This document shows positions 42,154 to 53,716 of a DNA stretch of 64,000 nt, piece after piece. Origin of the DNA: Diplonema japonicum (taxonomy: Eukaryota > Euglenozoa > Diplonemea > Diplonemida > Diplonemidae); assembly GCA_964019335.1 (NCBI GenBank), contig OZ025654.1:558001-622000 (forward strand), written 5' to 3'. Positions within the stretch are counted from its first letter, which is position 1. Every line of letters begins with the position of its first letter. The position numbers were made by a program, and so were the translations under genes. The notes under the pieces were generated by a model. The model searched no databases. It worked only from the letters and a program-made list of their open reading frames with translations, and was not told where the DNA came from.

Positions 42154-43140
42154 TCACACTACCTTGAGGATAATCTTGCCGATGTTGGCGTTGGTCTCCA
42201 TGTACTCATGAGCGGCCTGGGCCTCCTCAAGGGTGAATGTCCTTTTGTCAAATACAGGCTTGAACGAACCGTCGGCGAGCTTGGGCAGCGAGGAGGAAAT
42301 GAAGTCGGAGACAAGGGAACGACGGTAGGAAAGGGACCTTGAACGGAGCGTGGTGGCGGTGAGGTTGAGGCGCTTGCGAAGGAGCAGCGCGAGGAAGGCA
42401 TCGGGGGGGGTCGGGGTGGGGCCACCCATGAGCCCGTACAACACCCACCTGCCGTCCACATCGAGGGCATTGATGTTAGCAGCCGAGTAGCTGCCACCAA
42501 CAGGGTCTAGGACGAGATCGGCCGCACCAATATCACTTGCTTTAAGCTGCTCATCCCATGCTGACTCCTTGTAGTTCAAACCCAACGAGGCACCAAGGGA
42601 CAGCGACGTGTCAAGCTTTTCCTTAGAACTCGCTGTCGCCACGACCTTAGCACCAGCGGAGACTGCAAGTTGTGTAGCAGCAGTGCCAACACCGGATCCA
42701 GCAGCATGAACCACCACCCTGTCGCCTTCTTGTACCTTACCAACCAGGTGAAGAAGCTGGAATGCCGTCAACCATGTCTCTGGGATGCCTGCAGCGTTCT
42801 CCAGTGAGAGGTTCTCAGGGATTTTCATCAGCAGCTGTTCGTCGATGGTGGTGTATTCTGCGTACCCGCCCCCGCTCAGCAGGCCCATCACCCTGTCGCC
42901 GTCCTTCCATCTCGAACCGTTGCCCACCACCACTCCAGACATCTCAAGTCCTAGAATGTCCGTCACCCCCTTCGGGACGGGGTACTTCCCCATTCTCTGC
43001 AACGTGTCGGCTCTGTTAATAGCTGTTGCGTGAATCTTCACCAGAACTTCGGACTCAGCAGGGACCGGTACAGGCCTGTTTGCCACAACAAGCTTCCCTG
43101 CCTCAGCGATGACAGCCCTCATGGTAGACGGGGTCGACAT
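42154..43140 (-). CDS. PIG3-type quinone oxidoreductase (zinc-free MDR family)
   Basis: 328 residues from ATG 43140 (upstream in-frame codons are low-complexity and A-rich). NADPH-dependent quinone reductases of this group pass electrons from NADPH to quinones. Motifs match PIG3/TP53I3-like proteins along the whole length: INRADTLQRMGKYPVPKG, LGLEMSGVV, IPETWLTAFQLLHLVG, the Rossmann loop HAAGSGVGTAATQLA (148-159), DGRWVLYGLMGG, and AHEYMETNANIGKIILKV at the end. No zinc-ligand cysteines of alcohol dehydrogenases are seen, as expected for this branch. No targeting signal is evident, so cytosolic. Confidence 0.93.
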   Translation of the reverse strand: MSTPSTMRAVIAEAGKLVVANRPVPVPAESEVLVKIHATAINRADTLQRMGKYPVPKGVTDILGLEMSGVVVGNGSRWKDGDRVMGLLSGGGYAEYTTIDEQLLMKIPENLSLENAAGIPETWLTAFQLLHLVGKVQEGDRVVVHAAGSGVGTAATQLAVSAGAKVVATASSKEKLDTSLSLGASLGLNYKESAWDEQLKASDIGAADLVLDPVGGSYSAANINALDVDGRWVLYGLMGGPTPTPPDAFLALLLRKRLNLTATTLRSRSLSYRRSLVSDFISSSLPKLADGSFKPVFDKRTFTLEEAQAAHEYMETNANIGKIILKVV

Positions 43141-44242
43141 GATGCTTTTTTTTTTATTTTCCTCCCTCTTTTTTTTTTTTTTTTTGGAATCAAAAAAAAA
43201 AAAGAAAAAAGAATAATATTTTTTATGCGAAAAGTAGGAGGCGGGGGGTTTTCGTTTTTCTAAAAAAAAAAGGAACTTGTTGCCCGACAGCCCTTTTTTT
43301 TGGGGGGGGGTTGTTTTTTCGCTTGAAGGCAGTGGGAAGGGGGAAGAAAACCTAGAGAAGTCTATAAAGTACAAAGCTTTTTGCAGAGAGCTCGTCTGAA
43401 GGCGAGCGTTCTGAAAGGCGCGGATCTCTGTGCACCCAATGGTTCAATATTCTTGGGGGTCCCAAAAAAAAAGAAGAAGAACCAGGCAGCTATCCTGTAT
43501 GGCGCTACGGTCACAAATCATTAAAGCCAAGTAAAGAAGACTTCTTGTAACACATAACTGACCAACGCATTCTTCTTTTTTTTTGATAATTACTATTAAG
43601 CGCTTTCAAAAAAGAAAGAAAAAATAAAATAAAATAAACTAAATCACATAAAAAGGGAGGGAAAAGAGGGGGGGGAAATAAGCAATCCAGCCTCAAAGCA
43701 ATGAGCAAACGCAAATGAAAATACAGAAAAACTGAACTGTAAAAGAAAGAGGGGATAATGCACTTAGCGGAAGGGAGGAAGAAGAGGGGGGAGGTGGTAA
43801 AAAAAAAAAGATCTTTATTTCTTGGCAAGAAAATCAACAGTAAAGGCACAATGCTGAGCTAAGTTCTTAAAGGGATTAGCTTTAAAGTCAAAGGGCCGCT
43901 GTTGATTTTACTTTCTTTTTTTTCTCACTTTTTCTCAAACAGAAAACGAAGGGGGGGAAAAAAATACCAAAAGAGCGAAACAAAATAGTACTTCATCTCA
44001 CACCATGAAGGATCTTGTTTTTGATTCTTCTTTTTTTTTTTTGATTGCTTGACAACGACCCTTATATTCATTCACTTGAACGCCACTTCATGACATCAGC
44101 CTGAAATTCACGATGCCTTTCTGTGTTTTTTAGACGTAAAAAAAACAAACAAGAAAGAAGGGGAAAAGAGGGGGGGAAACCCGCAATCCACTTTACCAAA
44201 CACCTGTTGACCCGGGTTTATATGTAACAACAACATTTCATC

Positions 44243-44276
<34 letters not shown>

Positions 44277-44818
44277 CAAATATGATGCAACGAACCCCAT
44301 CAACGAGAACGAACAAAACGGGAAAAAAAGAAATATTTATGTTGTGACATGATTTAAAGGAAGTCGTTGCGAGACACCCCTTTGTTCTCATCTACTACCT
44401 GCACCTATCCCCTAAAAAAGGGGGGGAGGAGATACGCCTGATACGATAACAAACGACAACAAGCAGTGGCGAGGGACATTTGGCTTCTTCTTCTCCCACC
44501 GCTTTTTTCAGTTCACGTAACGGCGTAGAAGAAAGAAAGAGAGAAAGGGAAGGGAATGGGAAGTTTTTTTTCTTCTTTTTTTTTTGCTCCGTGGGTATTT
44601 CTGTCCCACACAAAATACAATAGACAAACAGCTGAGCCACAACGAAAGGGGGTGTTATAGAAAATGGGGAATTTGGTAGCAAGGGGGAATTAAGCCACAA
44701 AAACAACAATAAGCTTAAGCACAGTACTTGGGGTGGAGAAGGAAGTGAGAAGGGAGGGGGAATAAATCGCAATGCAAAGCAGAAAATAATGAATTTTTTC
44801 TTCTTCTTTTTTTTTTTT
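43141..44818. other. Long spacer
   Basis: About 1.7 kb of AT-rich DNA with homopolymers, including a T run of about 32 at 44245-44276 and a G run at 43302. Apart from a short LINE tail at 44352-44412 no gene, RNA gene or conserved element is evident. Confidence 0.45.
44352..44412 (-). mobile_element. LINE 3'-end fragment (L4)
   Basis: About 60 bp matching the extreme 3' end of the first LINE family (AAAGGAAGTC ... GAGAC ... CCCTTTGTTCTCAT and CTACCTGCACCTATCCCC in plus orientation). Strong 5' truncation, typical of LINE insertion. Confidence 0.8.
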
Positions 44819-47800
44819 CTACACCCATGAAAGGGTCAGGCCCTGTGTCTCGTCTACTGAGTCCATTTCGGATTTTGCAGAAAGTGTAGAGTTTTTCCTC
44901 ATGGTGGGCCTTGAGGGAACAGGGACACGTCCTCTTGGGGTTCTTGAGAAAGAGTCAGAATTTGTTTCCCATGACAGAAGGGAACGCCTCGAGGCCATTC
45001 TCCTCTGATGTCCTGAAGCAGATAGCCAAGATGAGTTCAAGACCTGGGAGTTGTTTGAAGGCCCCAGAAGCGGGCTTTTGATGTTGCCTACGCTGCTCAG
45101 ACTTGAGCCTGATCTCACAGACTCACACGGTCGGAGTGGCATCAGAATCTCAGGGACCACCACATCGAGTTCCTGCTCCTTCCTCAACTTCTCCCTCCGG
45201 ACCATCTCCCTCACAGCGTACCTCCTCGACAGGTAGATGTCGATGGCGTAAGTCCCGATGTCCCACAGGGCCTTCAGCAGGAGCAGGATGGCGGACGCTA
45301 GTAAAATCCACCCAGCCACCACGAACAGCATGTGGTCCTTCGACACCTCAGCGATGATCCCCAGCGTCATGAACAGGACTGCAAACACCATCAACGCTGA
45401 AAGAACGATCGAGATGAGGTTGTCCATCGCCGCCGAGAAGGGGCGTAGCCAGCACAGGAGCACCAAGTACGCCAAGAACAGCAGCGTGATGAGGCCGTTC
45501 CTCCCGTGGCACTGCATCCCGATACCGGGGCGCCATGCCGACAGCAATGACAGCAGCAGGATGCAGGCAAGCTCCGTCAGCACGAACCAAGTCATCCCCT
45601 CACGGAAGGGTTCGAACACGACCCCGTACTGCTCCGTGAAGTAGCCCTCCTCCACCTCCCCCGACCCGACCCAGATCGTGTCCCCGAAGCAGAACCGGTA
45701 AGCCGTCTTCTTCCACCCTGTGTACGGGACAACCTTCTCAGAAGCCTCATCGGAAAGCATCTGCACCGCCTCGTCTTCCGGGAAGAGGCGAGGGTCGGGG
45801 ATCGCCCGCGACAGCCTGGGGACATGGCGCAGCACCAGCAGGTAGAGAAGGGCAGGGGTCGCCAAGGTGAAGAGGAGGAGGGTCCACCCCACAACCGTCG
45901 TCGCCGTGCTGTTGTTGTCCTCTGGGAAGAAGGCCATGCGGGCCGACACGAGGCTCGTCCCCTGCAAGAGGAACAGGTAAGGGACGTAGGACAGCCCAGG
46001 TGCCCTCGCCGTTGCCATCGACCTCGCCCACGACATATCGCTCATCTTGAAGATCGCAAAGGCCACCATGTACAGCACCACCAGGAACCCCACACACACC
46101 ACAGGGTTCATGATCGCTGCCGCCAGCATGTAGCGCCGCGTTCCAGCCCCGAAGGCCGCCCTCGTCGGGTGGAACTCCCAGTCGAGGTTCTTGTTGTGCT
46201 CCAGGTCCACGTCCTCCACCTCGCACCCGAACCCTTGCAGCACAACGAGACGCGAGGCAGTCCCGCCCCCTGCCCCTGCTACGACTGCTGCCCCTGAAGC
46301 AGCAGATGTCGCAGTTTCTGTTGCGTCCCTTTGATCAGGTGGAAGCACCTGTGCGTACGGTGTGGGCGTTCCACTTGAAGGAAAGGACGAGGTGTCTGAC
46401 TCAACAGGTACCTGTGTTGTTCGTGCTGCTGTGCCTGGCACGACAGTAAAGGGGGGGGTGGCACCTGGTGAAGGAGTAAAAGCTTGAGTGGTAGGCACAG
46501 ATGTGGCGGGGGCTGGTGTAGTAGTAGGTGGATACGTTTCCCCAGCTGGTAGAGGAGTCGGTGCTGTAGTGTCGGGCATCGACGTACCAGGCGCTTGCGT
46601 GGCAGGTGAAGGTGTTTGTGGTGCCGTTGTGACAGGGACAGGAGTATCAGGGGAGGGGGTAGCTGGGGCCAACGTGGCGGGTGCCAGAGTGTCAGGAGTG
46701 TTTGTGTCAGGAACAGGTGTTTGTGGTGCTGAAGTATCAGGGAACGGGGTTGCAGGTGCCTGTGTGGCGGGAGCTGGAGTATCAGGTGCAAAGCTTGCTC
46801 CCATGGGAAGTGGTGTTGGTGCTACTGTGTCGGGTGCCGGAGTGTCGGGGGAAAGTGTGACAGGTGCTTGTGTTGCAGGAACTGGTGTTAGTGGTGCTGA
46901 AGTATCAGGGGAAGGGGTTGCAGGTGCCTGTGTGGCGGGAGCAGGAGTATCGGGCGCAAAGGTTGCTCCCATGGGAAGTGGTGTTGGTGCTACCGTGTCA
47001 GGTGCCGGAGTGTCGGGTACTGGTGTGTTGGGGGAAGATGTTTGTGGTGCTGAAGTATCAGGGAACGGGGTTGCAGGCACCGGTGTGGCGGGAGCCAGAG
47101 TATCAGGTGCAAAGGTTGCTCCCAAGGGTAGGGGTGTTGGTGCTATCGTGTCGGGTGCCAGTGTGTTAGGCGCTAGGGTGTCGGGTGCCAGTGTGTTAGG
47201 CGCTAGGGTGTCGGGTGCAGGAGTGTTCGGGGAAGGTGTTTTTGGTGCTGAAGTATCAGGGAAGGGGGTTGCAGGAGCCTGCGTGGCGGGAGCAGGAGTA
47301 TCAGGGGTGGGAGTAATTGGGGCTTGTGTGGCTGGAGCTGGAGTATTAGGGGAGCTTGTGTCAGGAGCAGATGTGCTTGGCGCCTGTGTTGCAGGAACTG
47401 GTGTTAGTGGTGCTGAAGTATCAGGGAAGGGGGTTGCAGGTGCTTGTGTGGCTGGAGCTGGAGTATCAGGTGCAAAAGTTGCTCCCATGGGAAGTGGTGT
47501 TGGTGCTATCGTGTCAGGTGCAGGAGTGTTGGGTGCCGGAGTGTCTGGTGCTGGAGTGTTGGGTGCTGAGGTGTCAGGTGCCGGAGTGTTAGGTGCGGGA
47601 GTGTTTGGTGCTGCAGTGTCAGGTGCGGGAGTGTCTGGTGCCGGAGTGCTAGGTGCTGGAGTGTTGGGTGCCGAGGTGTCAGGTGCCGGAGTGCTAGGTG
47701 CTGGGGTGTCGGGTGCAGGAGTGTTAGGTGCTGAGGTGTCAGGTGCTGGAGTGCTAGGTGCTGGGGTGTCGGGCGCAGGGGTGTTAGGTGCTGAGGTGTC

Positions 47801-48996
47801 AGGTGCTGGAGTGTCTGGTGCTGGAGTGCTAGGTGCTGGGGTGTCAGGTGCAGGAGTGCTAGGTGCTGGGGTGTCGGGCGCAGGGGTGTTAGGTGCTGGA
47901 GTGCTAGGTGCTGGGGTGTCGGGTGCAGGAGTGTTGGGTGCTGAGGTGTCAGGTGCCGGAGTGCTAGGTGCTGGGGTGTCGGGCGCAGGGGTGTTAGGTG
48001 CTGAGGTGTCGGGTGCAGGAGTGTTGGGTGCTGAGGTATCAGGTGCCGGAGTGCTGGGTGCTGAGGTGTCAGGTGCCGGAGTGTCTGGTGCTGGAGTGTT
48101 GGGTGCCGAGGTGTCAGGTGCTGTTGTCGGATTGACAAAAGCGGGGGCCGCTCTGGAAAAAAAGAAATGTGATATTTAACTGGAAAAAAAAAAGAAGAAC
48201 TAGGCTTGACAGACAGCCAGGAAAAGAAAAGAACTACATACGTGGTCGAGCCTGCCGTGTTACGTATGGCAGTGCTGCAGGCGCTGTCTGGGTCGCATTG
48301 TGCGAAGGTCAGCTGGCCTGTAGGGAGCGCGGGGTCGAACATGGTGCATGCGCCGCTGCCTTGGCATTGCAACCCGCAAGTTCCGCTGGTTGGGTTGGGA
48401 CAGTTGAAGTTCGTTGTTTTGCAAGCCTCATCACCGCTGCCACCGGAGCAGGAAAGACGGCAGTTCACACTGTTGGTGTTGCCGCAGTTGAGGACGGACT
48501 GCTCACAGGACTGCTCGCCAGAGCAGGATATAGAGGTAGGACCGGAATCAGCTTGCAAATCGAGCTCTTTGCATGATGTTTTGGCAGTGCAGGTGAGATC
48601 GCACTTTGATGAGGTGGGGCACACCATTCTCGCCCCGAGGCAAGAATCTTGAGCGCCGCATGACAGGGAGGTAGCAGCTCCTGGTGACCCGCTTTGCTGA
48701 AACACTTTCATGTTCTTGCAGTTACCGGTGCAAGACACGGCGCACGTCCCTGATGAAGCGCAATTTATCCTCAAATCCTCGCAGTTCGCACCATTGTTGC
48801 ATTGTACATTGCACGCAAACCCCGCCGCACAGTTTACAGTGCATCCGTTGCAGTTTCCGCAACTCAGCGTCTCGTCGTTGTTCGGCATCGTCACAGTCCC
48901 CGAACACCCGTTTATCACACACAAGGCAGGTTCACCCATCATCGCAACCACCATCATAATCACTAAGGTGCGCACCCCCCCCGCGCATAGGGCCAT
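44819..48996 (-). CDS. Large multi-membrane surface protein A (Cys-rich ectodomain, Pro/Thr stalk)
   Basis: Exon 1 is 48996-48242, intron 48241-48153 (89 bp, GTATGT...CCAG), exon 2 48152-44819; 4,089 nt, 1,362 residues. Order: signal peptide; Cys-rich ectodomain to about 250 with repeats of C-x(5-6)-C-x(3)-C-x(4-5)-C spacing; a stalk of about 610 residues built from pentapeptides like T-P-A-P-D; then from about 880 a membrane core with about seven hydrophobic spans (MNPVVCVGFLVVLYMVAFAIF, VVGWTLLLFTLATPALLYLLVL, FVLTELACILLLSLLSAW, LISIVLSALMVFAVLF); a Ser-rich tail; and C-terminal TLSWV. The core pattern (WFVLTELACILL, CWLRPFSAAMDN) recalls seven-span modules of protist adhesin- or TRP-like proteins, by inference. 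Probably a heavily O-glycosylated surface receptor, adhesin or channel-like protein. Confidence 0.85.
46330..48152 (-). repeat. Pentapeptide-coding 15-bp repeat array (Pro/Thr stalk of protein A)
   Basis: Degenerate 15-bp units coding A-P-x-T-x, most regular from 47488 to 48120. The array is open in several frames on both strands because the 15-bp period preserves all three frames, so antisense open frames here are artefacts. Its length differs between family members (about 610 residues here, about 335 in protein B). Confidence 0.85.
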
Positions 48997-49284
48997 ATGT
49001 GAAACCTGAAATTTTTCGTAATTTCGATAAACAAAAAAAGAAGACCATAACACTATTTTTTGTAAGATCCAGTCATTGACTTGTCTCACACACAAAAAAA
49101 GGGGAACGTTGGCAACGTGTTTTCGGGTTTTTACAAACTTTCCCCAGGTTTTTTTTACCCGCATTTGCAAACAACGGCCTGTTTCCTCTTAAAAAAGGAG
49201 CGCAAGGGAGAGGGCAGGGTGTGTATACCTGTGCCCCCCTGAAAAAAAAAAACAATATATGATGGGGGGGAAAAAAAACGGTGG

Positions 49285-50409
49285 CTATTTTCTGGCGAGA
49301 TATTTCACAACGTCGTCGTGGTCGAGTACTGCTTGGACACAACCGGCCTCCGCCCTCCACCCTGTAGACAAATAAGGAGGCAGAGCGAGATTTTGCTTAA
49401 GACACCCGAGTAGAGTATCGAGGTCCTTCTTCCTGATGAGCGTGCGGACGGGAACGTGGAGGGTGGCTGCCAAAGGCGTCAACTTCTCGACAACGGATGT
49501 CAGCAAACCTTCGGGATAGCGAACAGAGGCAACGAAATCATCGGGTGTTGGGGGGGGGTTCCTGACCGTGCGCATGACGGCGCTCCAGAAAGGGTTCCCC
49601 ATGGTACCGTCAGGGGGCACACCGTCGGCAGCAGCACGCATCATCATCTTATCATCAGCCGTCCACTTCCGAACGGTGTCGTACTCCTTGCAGTAGTTCT
49701 CACGTATGTCGAACACACATTGCACAAGAAACTGTTTGTCCCTTGAAAGCTGTGCGTACCTGGGCAGCCTTGTACAGTTGTACGCATCCAACGAGGCTTC
49801 GACATCTTGCAAGCTCAGCTGCGCTTCCTCGACCGCCCATGCCCATCGGTTCCTCACGTTCAGATTTGTTCGAATCCTTTCAAACATCTCTACGATGTAC
49901 CGGACATCGTCTGCAGCGTAGGTAACCTGCGATCTCGATAAGGGACGGCGCCGCCAGTTTGATCGCTGTTCTGTTTTGGAAAGGTCGATGTCAAAGAAAT
50001 ACTTGACCAATGAGGAGTACCCGCACGCTGAGGTGTCCAGGCCAGGGAGATCAGCGAACAGAACTGCCTCTCTCAGATCTGTTACGTTCTTGACATATAC
50101 ATGGAGATAGTACGCGAAGCACTCTAAGTCTTGCTTCATGTCGAAGATAGCCTTTGTCACATCGGGGTTGGCCAGGAGCTCGCCAAAGGACGCAAGGCCT
50201 TGCCACCCTAAGTGCATTGGGTCCAGCAGTGCAATTTCTTCCCCGTCGCTGACCTGTATCAGACATAGATCAGGAAAGAATTTATCACTGCGCATGAACT
50301 CTGTATCTACTCCAATAACCGATTTTTTCGACCACTTTCTGCACAATTCATCAACTACTCGTTTCTCCGTCACGATAATTGGGGGTGTGTCTCGTACAAC
50401 GCTCGCCAT
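49285..50409 (-). CDS. RNase D-like 3'-5' exonuclease (DEDDy)
   Basis: 374 residues from ATG 50409 (upstream codons are low-complexity). DEDDy exonucleases trim RNA 3' ends, for example in tRNA or rRNA maturation. Exo I: GVDTEF with D35 and E37; Exo II: region KAIFDMKQDLECF with D94; Exo III: YAADDVRYI with Y164 and D168. After the exonuclease domain (about 10-200) the C-terminal half has a helical region (about 215-290) and PEGLLTSVVEKLTPLAATL that could correspond to HRDC-like helices; this is weak. Length is close to RNase D of bacteria. No targeting signal is clear. It sits between the A and B surface genes on the same strand, with no evident functional link. Confidence 0.88.
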   Translation of the reverse strand: MASVVRDTPPIIVTEKRVVDELCRKWSKKSVIGVDTEFMRSDKFFPDLCLIQVSDGEEIALLDPMHLGWQGLASFGELLANPDVTKAIFDMKQDLECFAYYLHVYVKNVTDLREAVLFADLPGLDTSACGYSSLVKYFFDIDLSKTEQRSNWRRRPLSRSQVTYAADDVRYIVEMFERIRTNLNVRNRWAWAVEEAQLSLQDVEASLDAYNCTRLPRYAQLSRDKQFLVQCVFDIRENYCKEYDTVRKWTADDKMMMRAAADGVPPDGTMGNPFWSAVMRTVRNPPPTPDDFVASVRYPEGLLTSVVEKLTPLAATLHVPVRTLIRKKDLDTLLGCLKQNLALPPYLSTGWRAEAGCVQAVLDHDDVVKYLARK

Positions 50410-51633
50410 CTTTTTCTTTGAAATAACCTTGAGGGGGATGTAGATATTGCAAACAAAAAGAAAAAAAAAAGAAGAAAAAAAGCTAAAGAATAATATCCTC
50501 GGAAATGTCCCAAGGTGGGGAAGAGAGAGAAGAGAGAGAGAGAAGGGGGGGGGGGGGGGGGGGTAAAAGTGAGTTATTTCGTTTAAGATGACCATTTTTG
50601 ATGACCACCAAGAAAGAGGGAAAAAAAGAAGAAAAGATGCGCTAGTAATTTTGGGAACTGTGAAGTGGGTTGTACGTCAGTATAAACCCCCAAACCCCCT
50701 GTGGGAGTTGGCTGCTGAAGCCTGAAGACTCGTTTTTCAAAGAAGAAAAAAAGGGGGGTATAAAAAAAAGAATTGGGCTAAGCACGACCGCAAGTGTGAG
50801 CTTCAAGGTATCTAAACGTCCAAAGAAAAAAAAACAAAGGCCAGGCTTTCTTTCCCCCCCCCTTTTTTTTTCCCCTTTCCCACTAGCGTATTTCTACACA
50901 ATATTAGAAAATAGCTACTACTGACTGATTTGGCAGTAGGCAAGTAAGTAAAGTGGGGGGCCTTTAAAACTTTTTTTTCACGTTACTATGTTTACTATGT
51001 TTTTAAGGACCATGTGACCCCCCCCCCCCCCCCCCCCCGGGGGCTATGCTGGCAAGAAACAGGGAAACGTTTCCGTTTTCTTATCCTTATTTTCGAAAAA
51101 AAAGCTTGGAAACGCGTTTCCTTGCCAGCATAGCCCTGGGGGGGGGGGGTCCTTTTTTTCCAATGAGATAACTGGGGGGGTGGGGGGTAAAAACAACAAT
51201 AGTTGAACTAAAAGGTGCGTGAGGCTCTGCTCAGCACAATGGATTAAAAATTCCAAGCAGCAAAAAAGGTTGCAAAAAGAAATGCTTGTGTATCTTCAAA
51301 GAATTGTTATGTAGTGAGGGGGGAAGGGATGACTACCCCGCAACCACACGAGACCTTGTGTGCTAGGTGCACATTAAGGAAGTGGGCACGTGGTAGCAGT
51401 TCTTACGGGGGGAGGGAAAAAAGAAAAACCCGATAAAATTTCAGTGTGCATGGGGGTGCTCACTAAAGAAAAAGAAAAAAAGGGGGGTAGGCTAATAAGA
51501 AGACAAACGTGTCACAACCTTTTCCTTTTTTCTCTTTTTTTTTTTTCTTTTCTGGGTGAGTTCTTTTTTTTATCCAACAACAATTTTTTTTTTTTCGGGC
51601 AAAAAAAAAAGAAAAAAAAAGAAAAAAAATATA
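50410..51633. other. Spacer with foldback element
   Basis: AT-rich with G runs (for example 50547-50563) and C and G runs around 51018-51048 and 51138-51148 that bracket the foldback element at 51042-51135. A-rich DNA (51601-51630) precedes the LINE copy. No gene seen. Confidence 0.45.
51042..51135. mobile_element. Foldback element copy c (GGAAAC family)
   Basis: 94 bp with inverted ends GGCTATGCTGGCAA ... TTGCCAGCATAGCC and GGGAAACG/CGTTTCC interior. A 21-C run lies directly to the left and an 11-G run directly to the right, so the flanks are also complementary. Confidence 0.85.
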
Positions 51634-53716
51634 TGAGTTAAAGGAAGTCTTTGTGAGACGCCCCCTTGTTCTCATCTTCTACCTGCACCTATCCCCTTTC
51701 AGCAGCGGTTTCTCCTCCTTTGGTGGTCTTGCCGGCCTTCTCCCCAGCCTGGCCGCTCTTTCTCTTCGTTCTCTCGCCCATTGTCCTTTCAACGCCTCTA
51801 GGTCATGCTTGGTCTTCGGTGATGCAAATATCGCCCTCCTGTTCCATCCGATCACCGCCTTTGTCCTCCCGATGGATCGTAGTGTGTGCACCCTTGTGCT
51901 CGGCTCAGCTGGGAAGGCCCTCCTTCCTTTCACCTTCTCAGTACCCTCCCTAGCTCCCATGTGTGCCAGATCTTCTTCATCAGTCCATGCAATCTCCTCG
52001 CTTTCTGCTGTACTTCTGCGAGATCCCCCAGCTTCCCTCCAAGGGTCTTCCCGGTCACGTTCTCGAAATCCAGTGCCAGCTCCACCGTCGACACTGACGT
52101 GTTCCTGCTGCCTGCATACCAGCGCAGTTGCCGCATCCACCTCAGCACCTCCTTCGTGTACTCCCGTAGGACATCCCCTGCCGGTAGCTTGCCGAAGTCC
52201 TTGTCCGACGGTACTGGGTGTTCTTGATCTTGTGTGATCTCCAGCCACTGGTGTGTGTGGTACACCTCCTGCCTCTTCGCTTGTAGGTACGTACGCAGCA
52301 GGTACCTCTGCGTTCCTTCGAGCCTTTCCCTGACATCCTTCCCTGCTCCCCTTGGCAGGATGCCATGCAGCTTCGTACACGGTTCCAGCCCCCTGCGCGT
52401 CATGCCTTCGTGTTCTTCCCGCTGTTGCACTTCCTTGGCCTTTTCACACTCCCATAGTGCGTGCTCCAGCATGTTGGGCAGCTGTTGCTCCTGACCGCAG
52501 ATGTCGCAGTGTGCCGTCGTGGGTTCGGCCTGCTTAGCTTCTTGCTTCCTCGCCTCCGCAATCAGCCACTTTTCGGTGTCCTGTCCTTTCTCTTCTTCTT
52601 CTTCTTGTTCATCTTCAGCCTCGTCTTCATCCTCGTCTTCTTCTCCTTCCGCCATCGGGATGTGCTCCACCGTGTCCGTGCGCCATCCCCGTGGGTTGAT
52701 GTAGAACACTGCCCCCGAGATGATCCTTCGCACATCCCTTGCTGCAATCGGGTCCGTCACCACCAGCTTCCTCCACAGCGCGTTGGTCTCCGCTGCTGCC
52801 GCAGCTTCCATGCCCCCCATGGTGCTCCGTTTGCTCATGATTTCCTGTGCTTCCGTCCGCCTGAGTCGGTCCCTGATCTAGTGCTTGTAGGGCTCCTTTT
52901 CCAGTGCGTGGGTGTCCTTCAGCTGTGCCCAGCTTAACTTGATCTGAGGCAGCCACCTTTCCATCATGATGCCCACCGGTCCCAGCGGTATCTTCTTCCC
53001 GCTGTACCGTTTGGCAATGGCGTCGCAGCGTGTCCACAGCTTGTCGTCCTTCTTGCAGGCTCTGTATAGGGGAGCATAAGTGCTCTGTATGCGGCTGTCA
53101 TCTGTGGGTGGCTCGTGTGTCCCGGCAGTGTCACGGATAGTACTGTGCCTGGGTTCCTGGTGCAGTACTTCTGCCCCCAGAGCGTGTACGTGGTCTCCTT
53201 CACCAGCGTGGCCATTTGTCCCGTTTTCGGCGGTGAGAATGGGCAGTCGTAGAGGCAGCTCGGTAGGATCGTGCTGCTGATGATCTTCGCCTTCTGCTGA
53301 AAGGACAACGGCGTTGCTCCCAGCCTGCTCAGCGTCCCGAGTGCCTCCGCCGTCCTGTCGCCGTTGGTTTGCGGCCTGCCGTCTGTCCGCAGCTTGGCTC
53401 CCAGTACTCCTACAGTCCGTGTCGGCTGCAGTTCCTCGCCTTTCACCTTCACCTCCGGTGTCTTCCTGTTCACTGCAAAGGTCTTCGTCTTCCTGGTGTT
53501 GAGCTTCATCCCCACCTGTTTGCAGAAGGCTTCCACTCCTGCAACGCCGCACCGAGCCGTGCCAAGAGGTATGCATCGTCCGCGTAAGACAGCGAGCGGA
53601 CCCCTGTGTCGTTCTCCACCTGCTTCATTGGTACCGCCAACAGCGCGTTGATGAGTACCACTGAAATCGGGCATCCCTGAAGGATTCCATTGGTTGTGTG
53701 GAACTCCTCCCCCACT
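51634..53716 (-). mobile_element. 5'-truncated LINE copy (L3)
   Basis: About 2.1 kb, nearly identical to the 3' half of L2 (2540-4640). It starts inside the RT palm (QGCPISVVL, SYADDAYLLA) and runs to the same 3' end (AACTCATATAT then T-rich). It carries small deletions (about 12 bp near 53535 and about 21 bp near 52290), a premature TAG (52878), and the same frameshifts as L2 near the YRACKKDD and ELGR positions. Truncation point at 53716 joins A-rich DNA. Inactive. Confidence 0.9.

Noticed and set aside
43371-43450. Hairpin-rich segment (CTCGTCTGAAGGCGAG) considered as RNA gene
   Set aside because: One short hairpin only; no recognisable RNA family features.
47506-48150. His/Leu/Pro/Thr-rich continuation of the exon 1 frame of surface protein A
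   Set aside because: It is read-through of the intron into the wrong frame of the repeat array; splicing at 48241/48153 gives the Pro/Thr frame that continues to the membrane core, as in protein B.
46488-48179. Plus-strand open frame of 563 codons of Gly/Val/Ala-Ser repeats
   Set aside because: It is the complement of the Pro/Thr stalk array of surface protein A. The 15-bp period keeps all frames open, and the minus frame has signal peptide, intron and membrane core.
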